NCBI RefSeq assembly: GCF_009758125.1
Contig: NZ_WRXO01000001.1
Location: 1,240,001-1,304,000 of the forward strand
DNA length: 64,000 nucleotides
Source: Chitinophaga oryziterrae
GTDB lineage: Bacteria; Bacteroidota; Bacteroidia; Chitinophagales; Chitinophagaceae
Direction of reading: 5' to 3'
The translations under genes and the position numbers were made by a program. Numbering within the stretch: position 1 is the first letter of the stretch; each line of letters begins with the position of its first letter. This document shows, piece by piece, positions 54,752-63,527 of the stretch. The notes below the pieces were generated by a model. It searched no databases and was not told where the DNA came from. It saw only the letters and a list, made by a program, of their open reading frames with translations.

Positions 54752-54997
54752 CTAATCCATACCTTCAAATAAATCTGACAGCATTATGTGGTAGTATTTG
54801 GCCAATCGGAAAAGTACTAATATCCTTATATGCTGGTACTTCCCTTTCTCAATATTATGTAGTGTGTATACGGAGATACCAGTATCAGTCGAAGTAGCAG
54901 ACAGGCTAATCCCCTTTTCCATACGGATACAAATTAGATTGTGGCCTAATTTGCAAGTGTATTTATCAATTTTTTTCTGTAGTGTTTTCCCCTTCAT
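54752..54997 (-). CDS. XRE family helix-turn-helix regulator
   Basis: 81 residues consisting almost entirely of an HTH_3 domain: NLICIRMEKGISLSATSTDTG, then VYTLHNIEKGKYQHI and a C-terminal AKYYHIMLSDLFEG. It probably controls element genes. Its start lies within the 3' end of the next upstream gene (32-base overlap), so it is the last gene of a leftward three-gene set. Confidence 0.85.
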   Translation of the reverse strand: MKGKTLQKKIDKYTCKLGHNLICIRMEKGISLSATSTDTGISVYTLHNIEKGKYQHIRILVLFRLAKYYHIMLSDLFEGMD

Positions 54998-55634
54998 TGT
55001 TTATTGTGTTAATAGTTTTTACTATGATTTCTCCGTTAGACCATTCAAATTCCCGGACGCTGATTAAGTGGCAGGCATCTGCAAGTTTATCAAGATGCTT
55101 TTTAAATGCCAATACATCAATTACATCTCCAGTGGCCTCCATGTTATCGCCTGTTAAAGCAATATGTAAAATATTGTGCAGTTCCTCTTTCCATTCGGAT
55201 AGTGTACGAAACTGAAAGAATTTAGGAAAGACTTTATAAGGGGTAATAAATTCTTTCCGCGTAAGATTACGGGGAAAATAATCCCAAGGGTAGTCTTTAT
55301 GTACAAATTTGCAATACAAGGCAGGGTTCATCATGTCAATTTCTCCTTCCGGATACTGCAACCTTAGGTTAGCCAGCCTTTCGCTATTGTCCATCTGATT
55401 AATAAGCCATCCGGCTTCAATTAACCGGAAAAGTCTTTCAAGAAAATAAACAAGATTACCGGGGGATTCGTGGTTCCAGCTGGCCGCTTTATATACCGCT
55501 GCCATCCAACTGGCAATGGTTCTTTTTACATAGGCTAAGTCATATTCATGGAAAAAGGTATTAGCTACCATGTATGGATTGGCTATTTCAGATACGGATA
55601 AGTTTTGCGGGTAAAAGTCGTGTGGTTGTGGCAT
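54966..55634 (-). CDS. Hypothetical protein of the element backbone
   Basis: 222 residues, soluble, helical and rich in aromatic residues, with no recognised motif. It sits between the HEPN-type gene (10 bases upstream) and the XRE gene (overlapping), so the three are almost certainly co-transcribed. No function assigned. Confidence 0.7.
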   Translation of the reverse strand: MPQPHDFYPQNLSVSEIANPYMVANTFFHEYDLAYVKRTIASWMAAVYKAASWNHESPGNLVYFLERLFRLIEAGWLINQMDNSERLANLRLQYPEGEIDMMNPALYCKFVHKDYPWDYFPRNLTRKEFITPYKVFPKFFQFRTLSEWKEELHNILHIALTGDNMEATGDVIDVLAFKKHLDKLADACHLISVREFEWSNGEIIVKTINTINNEGENTTEKN

Positions 55635-55644
55635 AAACAGTAAT

Positions 55645-56805
55645 TTATTTGGTGATTAAATGTTTTACAGACTGGCCGAATGCTTCAATTTTTTTCATAC
55701 AAACCTCTTTGGCTCTGAATTGCAGGTATTCAACACGTTCCAGCAGGACAGATACTTCATACTCGCTGATTTCGTAATCATTAGTATATCTCGCCTTTAC
55801 ATAGGCCGTGTTTAACAGCTGAAAAAACTCTTTTTCTTTATCCGTATCCCGTGGAAATACGGTTGTTATTTCTTTGGCACATAACCGGCATGTCTGTAGC
55901 AAACTGGTGAGGTTATGGGTAAATACGTTCCGGTTCATTAGGCAGGCAATGACAGCCCGCAGTAGGTGTTCTACTACCTGTTGTAACATAAATGCTGCTA
56001 TGCCGTACTTTTTTGTAAGCAGGTAATACCTGGCTCCGTCTATAAATGTGTCACATTTAGGGGTATCCTGCTCAAAAGTTTTATACGCTTTTTCCTGTAT
56101 TTCTGTTATGGGTAAATGTTCAGGAACTGGCAAGGGGACGGTATTTATACTATATACAAGCGCCTTATCTGTACAAACCACAGAGTAAAATATATGTCCC
56201 TGTTGCAAAAAGCTATATACTTCCTGCGCTTTCCGTATTAAGACCTTGACTGATGTCATATCCTTACAGGCAGCAGTAATACTATTGTGGTATTCATCAA
56301 ACGGCTTAGAGGCCGTTTCAGGCAGCAATACCATTAGCTCTAACTGTAAATTCTCTCCGCTTTGGCCGTCACTAATCGGGTTAATGAGAAATATCCTTTC
56401 TGGCAGCGCTTCTTTGACTATTGCCTGTATCACCTGCTGTAATGTTTCATCCGGGGTTATGGATACCACGGTTTCGTCTGGTTTGACTACAGGTATTTCT
56501 GGCAGTGGAGCTGCTTCTTTTGCTGCATCTTTCCTTTTTTTCTTATTATAGAGCAAATAAGCGGCTTCTATCAGCATTTCAGTATGAGTATAGAAAAGCA
56601 GTATGGTGCTGGCTTCATTATGCTCAGTTCCTTGTCTTTCATGGTTAATTACCCAATAGCTATATAGTTCCCAAAGGCGCTTCCGGCAATCTTCTACTGT
56701 GAAATCATTAAAAAAGACCTCCAGCGCTTCATGAGGCTTACCTACACCGTTACACTCCATTTCAGTGGGCCTATAGGAGAGCGTCTTATATTCCTGCTTT
56801 GTCAT
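55645..56805 (-). CDS. HEPN-domain protein with possible degenerate nucleotidyltransferase region
   Basis: 386 residues. The N-terminal 100 residues are helical; the middle (about 130-230) has alternating strands and helices with an acidic stretch (VLIRKAQEVYSFLQQG, DKALVYS) that may be a degenerate MNT-type domain. The C-terminal ~125 residues are a HEPN helical bundle: GARYYLLTKKYGIAAFMLQQ and later AYVKARYTNDYEI. The catalytic R-x4-6-H of toxic HEPN nucleases is not intact here (no His after the Arg), so RNase activity is uncertain. First gene of the leftward set, divergent from an XRE regulator. Confidence 0.72.
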   Translation of the reverse strand: MTKQEYKTLSYRPTEMECNGVGKPHEALEVFFNDFTVEDCRKRLWELYSYWVINHERQGTEHNEASTILLFYTHTEMLIEAAYLLYNKKKRKDAAKEAAPLPEIPVVKPDETVVSITPDETLQQVIQAIVKEALPERIFLINPISDGQSGENLQLELMVLLPETASKPFDEYHNSITAACKDMTSVKVLIRKAQEVYSFLQQGHIFYSVVCTDKALVYSINTVPLPVPEHLPITEIQEKAYKTFEQDTPKCDTFIDGARYYLLTKKYGIAAFMLQQVVEHLLRAVIACLMNRNVFTHNLTSLLQTCRLCAKEITTVFPRDTDKEKEFFQLLNTAYVKARYTNDYEISEYEVSVLLERVEYLQFRAKEVCMKKIEAFGQSVKHLITK

Positions 56806-56908
56806 ATGGTATCGATTTGGTAATCAAAACAACATAACAATACCCTCATATTCAATACTTTAATTATCTATCTTGCCGAATAAATAGAATATCTTAGCGG
56901 TATTTTAT

Positions 56909-56921
56909 ACCCCTTTGGGGT
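56909..56921. promoter_or_regulatory. Dyad between the divergent HEPN and XRE genes
   Basis: ACCCC-TTT-GGGGT, a perfect 5-3-5 inverted repeat in the 152-base intergenic region, standing out as GC-rich in AT-rich surroundings. It is a plausible operator for the adjacent XRE regulator. Confidence 0.4.
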
Positions 56922-56945
56922 TCATTATTCCATTGATAGATTTAT

Positions 56946-56953
56946 TATATTTG
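56946..56953 (+). promoter_or_regulatory. -7 box abutting the XRE regulator start codon
   Basis: TATATTTG matches TAnnTTTG and ends four bases before the ATG at 56958. If the first ATG is used, the message is leaderless; a second in-frame ATG lies at 56973. Confidence 0.45.
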
Positions 56954-56957
56954 TAGC

Positions 56958-57362
56958 ATGACAAATACTGATATGCCAAACAAAGTACACGAAGGAAAGA
57001 ACGTTAAACGTTTCAGGGAAATGCTGGGTATGAAGCAGGAAGGACTTGCCTATGAATTAGGCGATGATTGGACACAAAAGAAAATCTCTCTATTGGAACA
57101 GAAAGAAACTATAGAACCGGATATTTTAGAACAGGTAGCTAAAGTATTGAAGGTAACCCCCGAAGCTATTCAGAAATTTAACGAAGAAGCTGCGATTAAT
57201 GTTATTGCGAATACGTTTAATAGTAACGATAGTTCTACGTTGAATGCCATTAATTACTATTGCAGTTTTAATCCTATTGATAAGGTAGTGGAGTTATATG
57301 AACGGTTGTTGGCAAGTGAAAAGGAAAAAGTAGAATTGTTGCAAGGGAAACCTAAGAACTAA
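56958..57362 (+). CDS. XRE family transcriptional regulator of the element
   Basis: 134 residues. The HTH_3 domain covers about 13-70 (NVKRFREMLGMKQEGLAYELG, then WTQKKISLLEQKETIEPDIL), followed by a short helical tail with ELYERLLASEKEKVELL. Closely similar regulators are frequent on Bacteroidota mobile elements. It is divergent from the HEPN gene, and a strong terminator separates it from the defence genes downstream. It probably governs the element rather than Gabija. Confidence 0.88.
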   Translation: MTNTDMPNKVHEGKNVKRFREMLGMKQEGLAYELGDDWTQKKISLLEQKETIEPDILEQVAKVLKVTPEAIQKFNEEAAINVIANTFNSNDSSTLNAINYYCSFNPIDKVVELYERLLASEKEKVELLQGKPKN

Positions 57363-57383
57363 AATTGACGAACAACAATATAG

Positions 57384-57412
57384 AAAAAGCCACCTTGTTG
57401 GTGGCTTTTTTC
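57384..57412 (+). terminator. Terminator between the element regulator and the Gabija genes
   Basis: AAAAAGCCACC (57384-57394) pairs perfectly with GGTGGCTTTTT (57400-57410) around a five-base loop, then further T. The arms make it work in both directions. Confidence 0.9.
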
Positions 57413-57495
57413 TATATTTTGCTTATTGAATCTGTTATAATTCAAATTATTCATTTTGGTTTTAAAATTACCTGCATCTAAAAAGGACTAAACTA

Positions 57496-59322
57496 ATGAG
57501 TATTTTAATTGACATTGTAAGAATTTCTAACTTCCGCTCTCTAAAGAATATCGAAGTACATTTAACGCCTCTTACTTTGCTTGTTGGTGCTAATAACGCG
57601 GGGAAAACCACATTCCTAAAGGCAATTAACCTGGCTTTAGGAATTGAAAAACGTTTTGTATCAAAAGAAGATTTTCATATAAGTAAAGAAGATGTTTCTA
57701 ATGAAGCAAAGAAAATTCGAATTGATGTAAGGATTATTCCTGTAAATGAGAACAGCGAAAGAATAAAAGAGTTTACGGATTTGTGGAGAGATGTTGAATT
57801 TGGTGATCTAATAAATATTGATAGGAATGATAACCAGTATGTGGCTTTTAGAACTGAGGTGTCATATAACATCTTCAAAAATGATTACGAAATAAAAAAG
57901 TATAAGATTGGTGATTGGAAGGAAAACGTTGAAAACTGGGAGAAAGAGGAATATTTAGATCCTTTAAAGTCGTCATTTCAAACATTGCCATTGTTTTTTA
58001 TAGATGCTCAACGAGATATATTAGGTGACCTGAAGGATCGTTCCTCCTATCTCGGGAAACTTATTTCTAAAATTGAAATAGATCCAAAGAAAATTGAGGA
58101 ACTCGAAAAAAAAATAAAGAGTCTAAATGATGATATTGTAGGGAATAGTGAAGTTTTATCCCATTTACGTGATAGGTTAAAAGAATTAAGTAACACGATT
58201 CCATCAGGAAGTACAGGTATTGATATTACTCCTTTAAACAAAAAAATTAGAGATCTGAATAAAGGATTGAATATTAATTTTCAAGATGGTGAAAATGAAA
58301 GTTTCCCCCTTGAATATCATGGGATGGGAACTAGAAGCTGGGCTTCCCTTTTGGCATTCAAAGCATATATAACGTGGCTGGCCGATAGTTTTGAAAAGGG
58401 GAAAGTAAGCCCATATTATCCCATTTTAGCACTTGAAGAGCCAGAAGCTCATTTACATCCTAATGCACAAAGGCATTTATATTCTCAGCTAATAGAGATC
58501 AAAGGTCAAAAAATTATTACCTCGCACTCTCCATATATTGCAGGACAATGCGATTTAGAAGAGATTAGACACTTTTATAAATCAAATGACCTTCCTCAAG
58601 TATCTCAATTTAGTATAGATGGAATGTTCCCAGAAGATTTGAGAAAATTACGAAGAGAAGTAATGCATTCCAGAGGAGAATTGCTTTTTGCAAAGGCTGT
58701 TGTTCTTTTTGAAGGAGAAACGGAAGAACAATCTTTGCCGATTTTCGGTAAAGGGTACTGGGCCAAACACACTTTTGAGCTAGGGATAAACTTCGTAGGA
58801 GTTGGAGGAGCAGGTAATTATTTACCTTTTATTCGCCTTTGTAAAACATTCAATATTCCTTGGTACATACTTAGTGATGGAGAGCCTGATCCTGTCAAAA
58901 AAGTAAAATCAGCTCTTTCAAAAATTAAGATTAGTCTCGATGATAGTCCCTCAAATCTATTTGTAATTCCAAACTCTAATGACTTTGAAAAATATTTGAT
59001 TGAGTTAGGCTATCAAAACGAAATTAAGAATGGAATTATTGAAATCGAAAACGCAATCTATAAAAATTTAGTTTTTAATAGTGAACAGGAGAAAACTGCC
59101 AGAGCAGAACTTCTTGAGAAAAGGAAAGTTGAAATATCTGCATTTAGTGATTTGGATATTTTAAATTATATGTCTAAGAACAAAACCTCAATAAGCCCTA
59201 TTGTTACTGAAATTATCGTGAAATTAGAAGATAAAAACAGACGATTCCCTCCAATCTTGAAAAGTCTTTTTGATAAAATATCTGCTGATTTGAAAATTGA
59301 AATTGATAAAGCTAATATATAA
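57496..59322 (+). CDS. gajA: Gabija protein GajA: ATPase and TOPRIM endonuclease
   Basis: 608 residues of the OLD-family architecture. The ATPase has Walker A GANNAGKTT at 31-39, the signature-like GMGTRS at 276-281, Walker B with EE at 314-315 (LALEEPEAHLHP), and the switch His in SHSP near 344. The C-terminal TOPRIM nuclease carries Glu406 in FEGETE and Asp461/Asp465 in LSDGEPD. GajA forms a tetramer that nicks DNA when nucleotides are depleted. The stop overlaps gajB by one base. AT-rich codon use contrasts with the chromosome. Confidence 0.9.
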   Translation: MSILIDIVRISNFRSLKNIEVHLTPLTLLVGANNAGKTTFLKAINLALGIEKRFVSKEDFHISKEDVSNEAKKIRIDVRIIPVNENSERIKEFTDLWRDVEFGDLINIDRNDNQYVAFRTEVSYNIFKNDYEIKKYKIGDWKENVENWEKEEYLDPLKSSFQTLPLFFIDAQRDILGDLKDRSSYLGKLISKIEIDPKKIEELEKKIKSLNDDIVGNSEVLSHLRDRLKELSNTIPSGSTGIDITPLNKKIRDLNKGLNINFQDGENESFPLEYHGMGTRSWASLLAFKAYITWLADSFEKGKVSPYYPILALEEPEAHLHPNAQRHLYSQLIEIKGQKIITSHSPYIAGQCDLEEIRHFYKSNDLPQVSQFSIDGMFPEDLRKLRREVMHSRGELLFAKAVVLFEGETEEQSLPIFGKGYWAKHTFELGINFVGVGGAGNYLPFIRLCKTFNIPWYILSDGEPDPVKKVKSALSKIKISLDDSPSNLFVIPNSNDFEKYLIELGYQNEIKNGIIEIENAIYKNLVFNSEQEKTARAELLEKRKVEISAFSDLDILNYMSKNKTSISPIVTEIIVKLEDKNRRFPPILKSLFDKISADLKIEIDKANI

Positions 59323-61214
59323 TGGAAATCAGGCTTTCATATAAACAAAGATTAATAGTTGAGTCAAAAGACGGGCCTATGCTTGTTTTGGCAAGTGCAG
59401 GAAGCGGTAAAACGAGAGTTTTGACTGAACGTGTAAGATATTTACTCTCTTCGCAACCAGGAACATTTAAAGTGTTAGCATTAACATTTACAAATAAAGC
59501 TGCGGATGAAATGCAAACACGCCTTAAAGATGTACAGAGCATAAAGGATAGGGCATTCATTGGAACTATTCATAAATTTTGCCTTGAGCTTATTCGTTCA
59601 AAAGGTACTGCAATAGGGATAGATAAAATGCCGCATATTTTTGAGCGGGAGAATGATAGAAGAGAAATTTTACTTGAGGTATTTGAGAATAACCTATCAT
59701 TAAAAAAATACGTTACAGGAGCTTCAGATAAAGATAGGCAGAAGTTCATATTTGATGTTTTAAATTACATCAGCCAGCAAAAAAAGAATTTATGTGGGCT
59801 TGTTCAGACGAACGAAGCGACTGATGAAGAAACAATGTTACTTTTCAATGAATATAACGCTGTGTTATCTTCTCAAAATGCCATAGATTTTGATGATGTA
59901 ATTTGTCTCGCTTATAAAATCCTTGTTGAACGTCCGGCTGTCGCCGATTTATATAGAAAGATGTTTAGATATGTATGCATTGATGAAGCTCAAGACTTAA
60001 ATTTTGCGCAATATGAATTAATCAAAGCACTATGCGGTAAGCAACACAATAATATTTTAATGGTTGGAGATCCTAATCAAGCGATTTATGGATTTAATGG
60101 GTCAAGTAAAACTTTTATGACTGAAAACTTTGTCATTGATTTTAACGCCCAGATAATACAGCTTGCGGAAAATTTCAGATCTTCTATTTCCGTCTTAACA
60201 GCAGCACAAAAGTTAATTCCAAATTCAGTGGATATTTCTGATGCTGTAATCAATGGTGAATTTTCAATTTCTGAATGTCAAAATGAACAGTCAGAAGCAG
60301 AGTTCATAGCTAATAAGATTAAATTTTTCCTGGATTCTAAAAAGCACAATGATATCGAGGGGGATATAACTGCTGAAAGAATTGCTGTTTTAGGAAGAAA
60401 TAAATATGTATTTAAAAGTCTTGAAAAGGAACTAGGAAAAGAGCGAATTCCATTTGTTTATAAAAAGACTAATGATCTGAGCGAGCCTGTAAGTGATTTA
60501 CTTAAAATGTATGATTTAGGCATTAGAATTCTAGTGAACTCTTTGGATAAACTTCATTTTATACAGTTGTGTAAACTTTTAGAGTTAGAAAAAATTCCTT
60601 TATTAGATACTAATGTTGGGATTGATAAGCTATATAAATTATCTGATTTTATTATTTCACCTGATATAAAAAATGAATATACCATTCTATTTGAGTCCTG
60701 GAAAGTTGTTAATTCAAGTATAAATAATTTTATAAAGGGATTGGAACTGATAGAAGCATATGTTAATACTTCACCTCATTATTCGAACGACTTAATAAAG
60801 AAGGGATTTGTAATACAAGATATAGAAGAGCTAAAAGCATTATGGAAGGTATACTCTCTGCAAACAACTGCTGAGAATAAAACATTATCTAACTTTAGGA
60901 ATCAAATTGCTTTAGGGATTTCCCTAAATAATAACAAAAATACCGGAGTTACATTAGGTACAGTTCATTCTGTGAAAGGATTAGAATTTGATATAGTTTT
61001 TTTGATGGGGATGAATGAGGGTACATTTCCTGATTATCGAGCGGTTAAGGAAGGTGGAGCGTCTCTTAATGAAGAAAAGAATAATGCATTTGTAGCTTTA
61101 ACACGCTCTAAGCGTCTTTTATATGTCACTTACCCCAAACAGAAGTTCATGCCATGGGATAAGGAAACACCTGTTAACCAAGCACCTTCAAGATTTTTGA
61201 GAAATTTGTCGTGA
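59322..61214 (+). CDS. gajB: Gabija protein GajB: UvrD-like helicase
   Basis: 630 residues of superfamily 1A. Motifs in order: Q-motif region LSYKQR, Walker A ASAGSGKT (24-31), DEAQD (about 220) with VGDPNQAIYGFNG, QLAENFRSS, VTLGTVHSVKGLEFDIVFL, and VALTRSKRLLYV. In Gabija it binds GajA and senses DNA ends or unwound DNA. It is longer than the commonly cited ~500-residue GajB, with extra sequence in the middle of the second half. Its start codon overlaps the gajA stop, the expected two-gene Gabija operon. Confidence 0.9.
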   Translation: MEIRLSYKQRLIVESKDGPMLVLASAGSGKTRVLTERVRYLLSSQPGTFKVLALTFTNKAADEMQTRLKDVQSIKDRAFIGTIHKFCLELIRSKGTAIGIDKMPHIFERENDRREILLEVFENNLSLKKYVTGASDKDRQKFIFDVLNYISQQKKNLCGLVQTNEATDEETMLLFNEYNAVLSSQNAIDFDDVICLAYKILVERPAVADLYRKMFRYVCIDEAQDLNFAQYELIKALCGKQHNNILMVGDPNQAIYGFNGSSKTFMTENFVIDFNAQIIQLAENFRSSISVLTAAQKLIPNSVDISDAVINGEFSISECQNEQSEAEFIANKIKFFLDSKKHNDIEGDITAERIAVLGRNKYVFKSLEKELGKERIPFVYKKTNDLSEPVSDLLKMYDLGIRILVNSLDKLHFIQLCKLLELEKIPLLDTNVGIDKLYKLSDFIISPDIKNEYTILFESWKVVNSSINNFIKGLELIEAYVNTSPHYSNDLIKKGFVIQDIEELKALWKVYSLQTTAENKTLSNFRNQIALGISLNNNKNTGVTLGTVHSVKGLEFDIVFLMGMNEGTFPDYRAVKEGGASLNEEKNNAFVALTRSKRLLYVTYPKQKFMPWDKETPVNQAPSRFLRNLS

Positions 61215-61256
61215 CACTCTATTGTTAGTGGGACATTTTTCTTTTGATATAGTCTG

Positions 61257-62003
61257 TTAAAATTGGTGTTGCAGATTAAGCTCTTTGTCAGTTGGATACC
61301 AAATGAAGTTATTTTTTCGTACAGATTTATTTGCTAAAATATCTGTAAGATTTGAAATAAAAAAAGGGAATGATAAGTCTTCGATGTTATATAGGGAATG
61401 TGGTTTTTTGTCTTGTGGCCAAAATTTCAAGAACAAATCCTTATTTAAAGAAACATGGTTTACTTTGAATTTCTTATAACTCTCTTGGGTAACAAAGCCG
61501 ATCTCACCTTCAGAGAATCTTTCCGCAAATATTACATTATCAAAATTATTTTCATAGCCTTCAAATGAAAATATACCATTGAATAAAACTTGGCTCTTAT
61601 TTTCTTTTCCTGAAAAAACGAAATTCCCATTTTCATTTGCTTGTCTGACTACATTCGTTAGATTTTGATTCTGTAGGTTAGCTTTTACCTCAATAATGCC
61701 TCTGACAGCATCGGCTGTCAGAATAATAAAATCGCCCTCTTTAAATAGAATAGGACTTGTATCATCGTAGATAATTAAGTCAATCTGTTTTGAAGATAAA
61801 TGCTCACCGCGATTGTGTGTTTGTTTAATTACGAAACCTGTTCCTATTGAATACTTTTCGGGAATAAATCGTTTAATGACATTTTTAAGAACTGCTTCTT
61901 TATGTCTTCCTACTTCGGGCCAATGATGTATTAGATTTTTAACTCTGTTTGTTATTGCCAGAAGCTCGTCGGTAGTCGTTTTATGAAATTCCTTTAAGTT
62001 CAT
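61257..62003 (-). CDS. DUF6602 protein, PD-(D/E)XK nuclease-like
   Basis: 248 residues with the DUF6602 pattern: KEAVLKNVIKRFIPEKYSIGTGFV near the start, then D75 in SKQIDLIIYDD and the E-x-K motif E105-V106-K107 in GIIEVKANL. These match the core of a PD-(D/E)XK nuclease. DUF6602 is often found in phage-defence surroundings. It is the last gene of a leftward four-gene set convergent with gajB (42 bases between the stops). Target unknown. Confidence 0.78.
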   Translation of the reverse strand: MNLKEFHKTTTDELLAITNRVKNLIHHWPEVGRHKEAVLKNVIKRFIPEKYSIGTGFVIKQTHNRGEHLSSKQIDLIIYDDTSPILFKEGDFIILTADAVRGIIEVKANLQNQNLTNVVRQANENGNFVFSGKENKSQVLFNGIFSFEGYENNFDNVIFAERFSEGEIGFVTQESYKKFKVNHVSLNKDLFLKFWPQDKKPHSLYNIEDLSFPFFISNLTDILANKSVRKNNFIWYPTDKELNLQHQF

Positions 62004-62114
62004 TACAATGTGTCAATTATTGCTAATTAAGTCCTTTAGCTCAGTTTTAAAATCCTTTTAATTACTCATGTTTTATGATTTAAACGCTAACTTTTCATTC
62101 CACATAAATTTTTA

Positions 62115-62660
62115 TTACCATATACTGAACTTTCTTGATTTAAATACACATACAAGTAGATTACATACATTAGTTTCATCAATACTTATTTCTATCAATT
62201 TACAGTTTTTATCTTTGCAAATTGGCAAATTTGTTTTTTCAACAATTCTGTCAATATAAAGTTCCCAACTTTTGTTATGAAGTGGAATCGGGAATAATAT
62301 AAAAGCCACAAACCCTTGATCTGAATTTAATTTTATTGCGTCGTTAATAATCGATTGTATATTCTTAGTTATAGGTTTTTTGCAATTTCTGACGCCTTCA
62401 TTTTTCCAATTTGTATTTGATGTTTTTAACTCGATGCTATAAAAAATTTCTTTATGAAAGAACGTGATATCAGTAGCATTTCGATTATAGCATGCTTTAG
62501 TCTCTACTTCAACAGACTCCATCCCTATCTGAATTAAACGATGGGCTAATTCAAATTTTAACCAGCCTTCAAATTTTGCTTTTTGCCTTAAAGGAATTCT
62601 GAGCAAGTCTTTCCGATCGATTAGTAATTCTGAAATTGCTTTACAAATTAGATTATCCAT
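62115..62660 (-). CDS. PD-(D/E)XK nuclease-like protein
   Basis: 181 residues. The core Asp64 in RNATDITFF and E77-x-K79 in YSIELKTSNTNW follow a strand-turn-strand pattern, and an early helix with Glu (KFEGWLKFELAHRL) completes the usual motif order. Small nucleases of this fold serve in restriction, repair or toxin systems. It lies 111 bases upstream of the DUF6602 gene and 40 bases after a small winged-helix gene. I do not recognise a named family. Confidence 0.6.
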   Translation of the reverse strand: MDNLICKAISELLIDRKDLLRIPLRQKAKFEGWLKFELAHRLIQIGMESVEVETKACYNRNATDITFFHKEIFYSIELKTSNTNWKNEGVRNCKKPITKNIQSIINDAIKLNSDQGFVAFILFPIPLHNKSWELYIDRIVEKTNLPICKDKNCKLIEISIDETNVCNLLVCVFKSRKFSIW

Positions 62661-62700
62661 CAGAATAAAATATTCAGTTTAAACTCCCAATATATAAATT

Positions 62701-62886
62701 TTACAGCACACGGTAGCTACAAAGTCCGAATGATTGAAACTCTATCTTTCCTTCATTTACCAATTCAGCAATAATTTGAGTAGTCTTTTCGTCACTAAAC
62801 CCAATATTTAAACCAATCGAAATTTCATCAATTCGGCCATTATTTTTTTTAAGCGCCATTAAATATTTTTCTTTATCGGATATCAT
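62701..62886 (-). CDS. Small winged-helix protein
   Basis: 61 residues forming most of a winged helix-turn-helix: SDKEKYLMALKKNNGRIDE, then GFSDEKTTQIIAELVNEGKIE and a short beta wing. It may regulate the cluster or be a DNA-binding subunit of a neighbouring enzyme. Fourteen bases separate it from the DUF6530-like gene upstream. Confidence 0.65.
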   Translation of the reverse strand: MISDKEKYLMALKKNNGRIDEISIGLNIGFSDEKTTQIIAELVNEGKIEFQSFGLCSYRVL

Positions 62887-62899
62887 ATTTTTTCTTTTA

Positions 62900-63301
62900 T
62901 CAAAGTAAGCTGTTTAATAAATCTCTAATCTCTTCTAACCTTGGTCGTAAGATACTTATGTTTGCTTGGTAATAATCTTTAATCTCTTGTACTCTAGGTT
63001 CTGAAATTATTTGTTCATTGAGGTTTGAAACTATTCTTTCCGAATTTTGACCTGTTAGTATTGAGGTTATAATCAATGTTGTCAGGTCAAGTGTTCTATG
63101 AAGTGGCAATTCCTCACTTTGTCTACTCCAGTTATTACCAGTATGGCGAAAGACCTTAACAGAAATTTCGTCTTCATCATATTGTGCTTGCCCAATGGAT
63201 AAAACTTTAGCATCGCTATTGGGAGCATATTGTCCATCAATCTTATCGTAGTCGTTTACAGCTATAATTGGTTTGTGTTGTAAATGCTCGGGGACTGCCA
63301 T
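62900..63301 (-). CDS. DUF6530-like protein
   Basis: 133 residues beginning MAVPEHLQHKPIIAVNDYDK and containing SRQSEELPLHRTLDLTTLII, which I recognise as DUF6530-like from memory. It is a soluble protein of unknown function with a helical C-terminal half. First gene of the four-gene leftward set, with AT-rich composition as in the neighbouring cargo. Confidence 0.6.
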   Translation of the reverse strand: MAVPEHLQHKPIIAVNDYDKIDGQYAPNSDAKVLSIGQAQYDEDEISVKVFRHTGNNWSRQSEELPLHRTLDLTTLIITSILTGQNSERIVSNLNEQIISEPRVQEIKDYYQANISILRPRLEEIRDLLNSLL

Positions 63302-63527
63302 ATATTTTCTAATTGGAGGTGTTAAATAAAAAATGTTTTGGGCCTTTTTCTCTTTTCATGTTGTTGAATAAATATAGTCCTTATTGTTATAAATATACGT
63401 AAGTTTTCAATTTTATTAAATATCAAATGATATCTAATTATTCGGGATCATATGAATATGATCGCTATTTTCGATAGATACTTGTAGGGTGTCTTTATTA
63501 GTAATCACAGATTTTGGTAAATATTAT

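Noticed and set aside
57496..59322. Stand-alone class 1 OLD nuclease
   Set aside because: It overlaps a UvrD-type helicase gene by one base, the Gabija arrangement.
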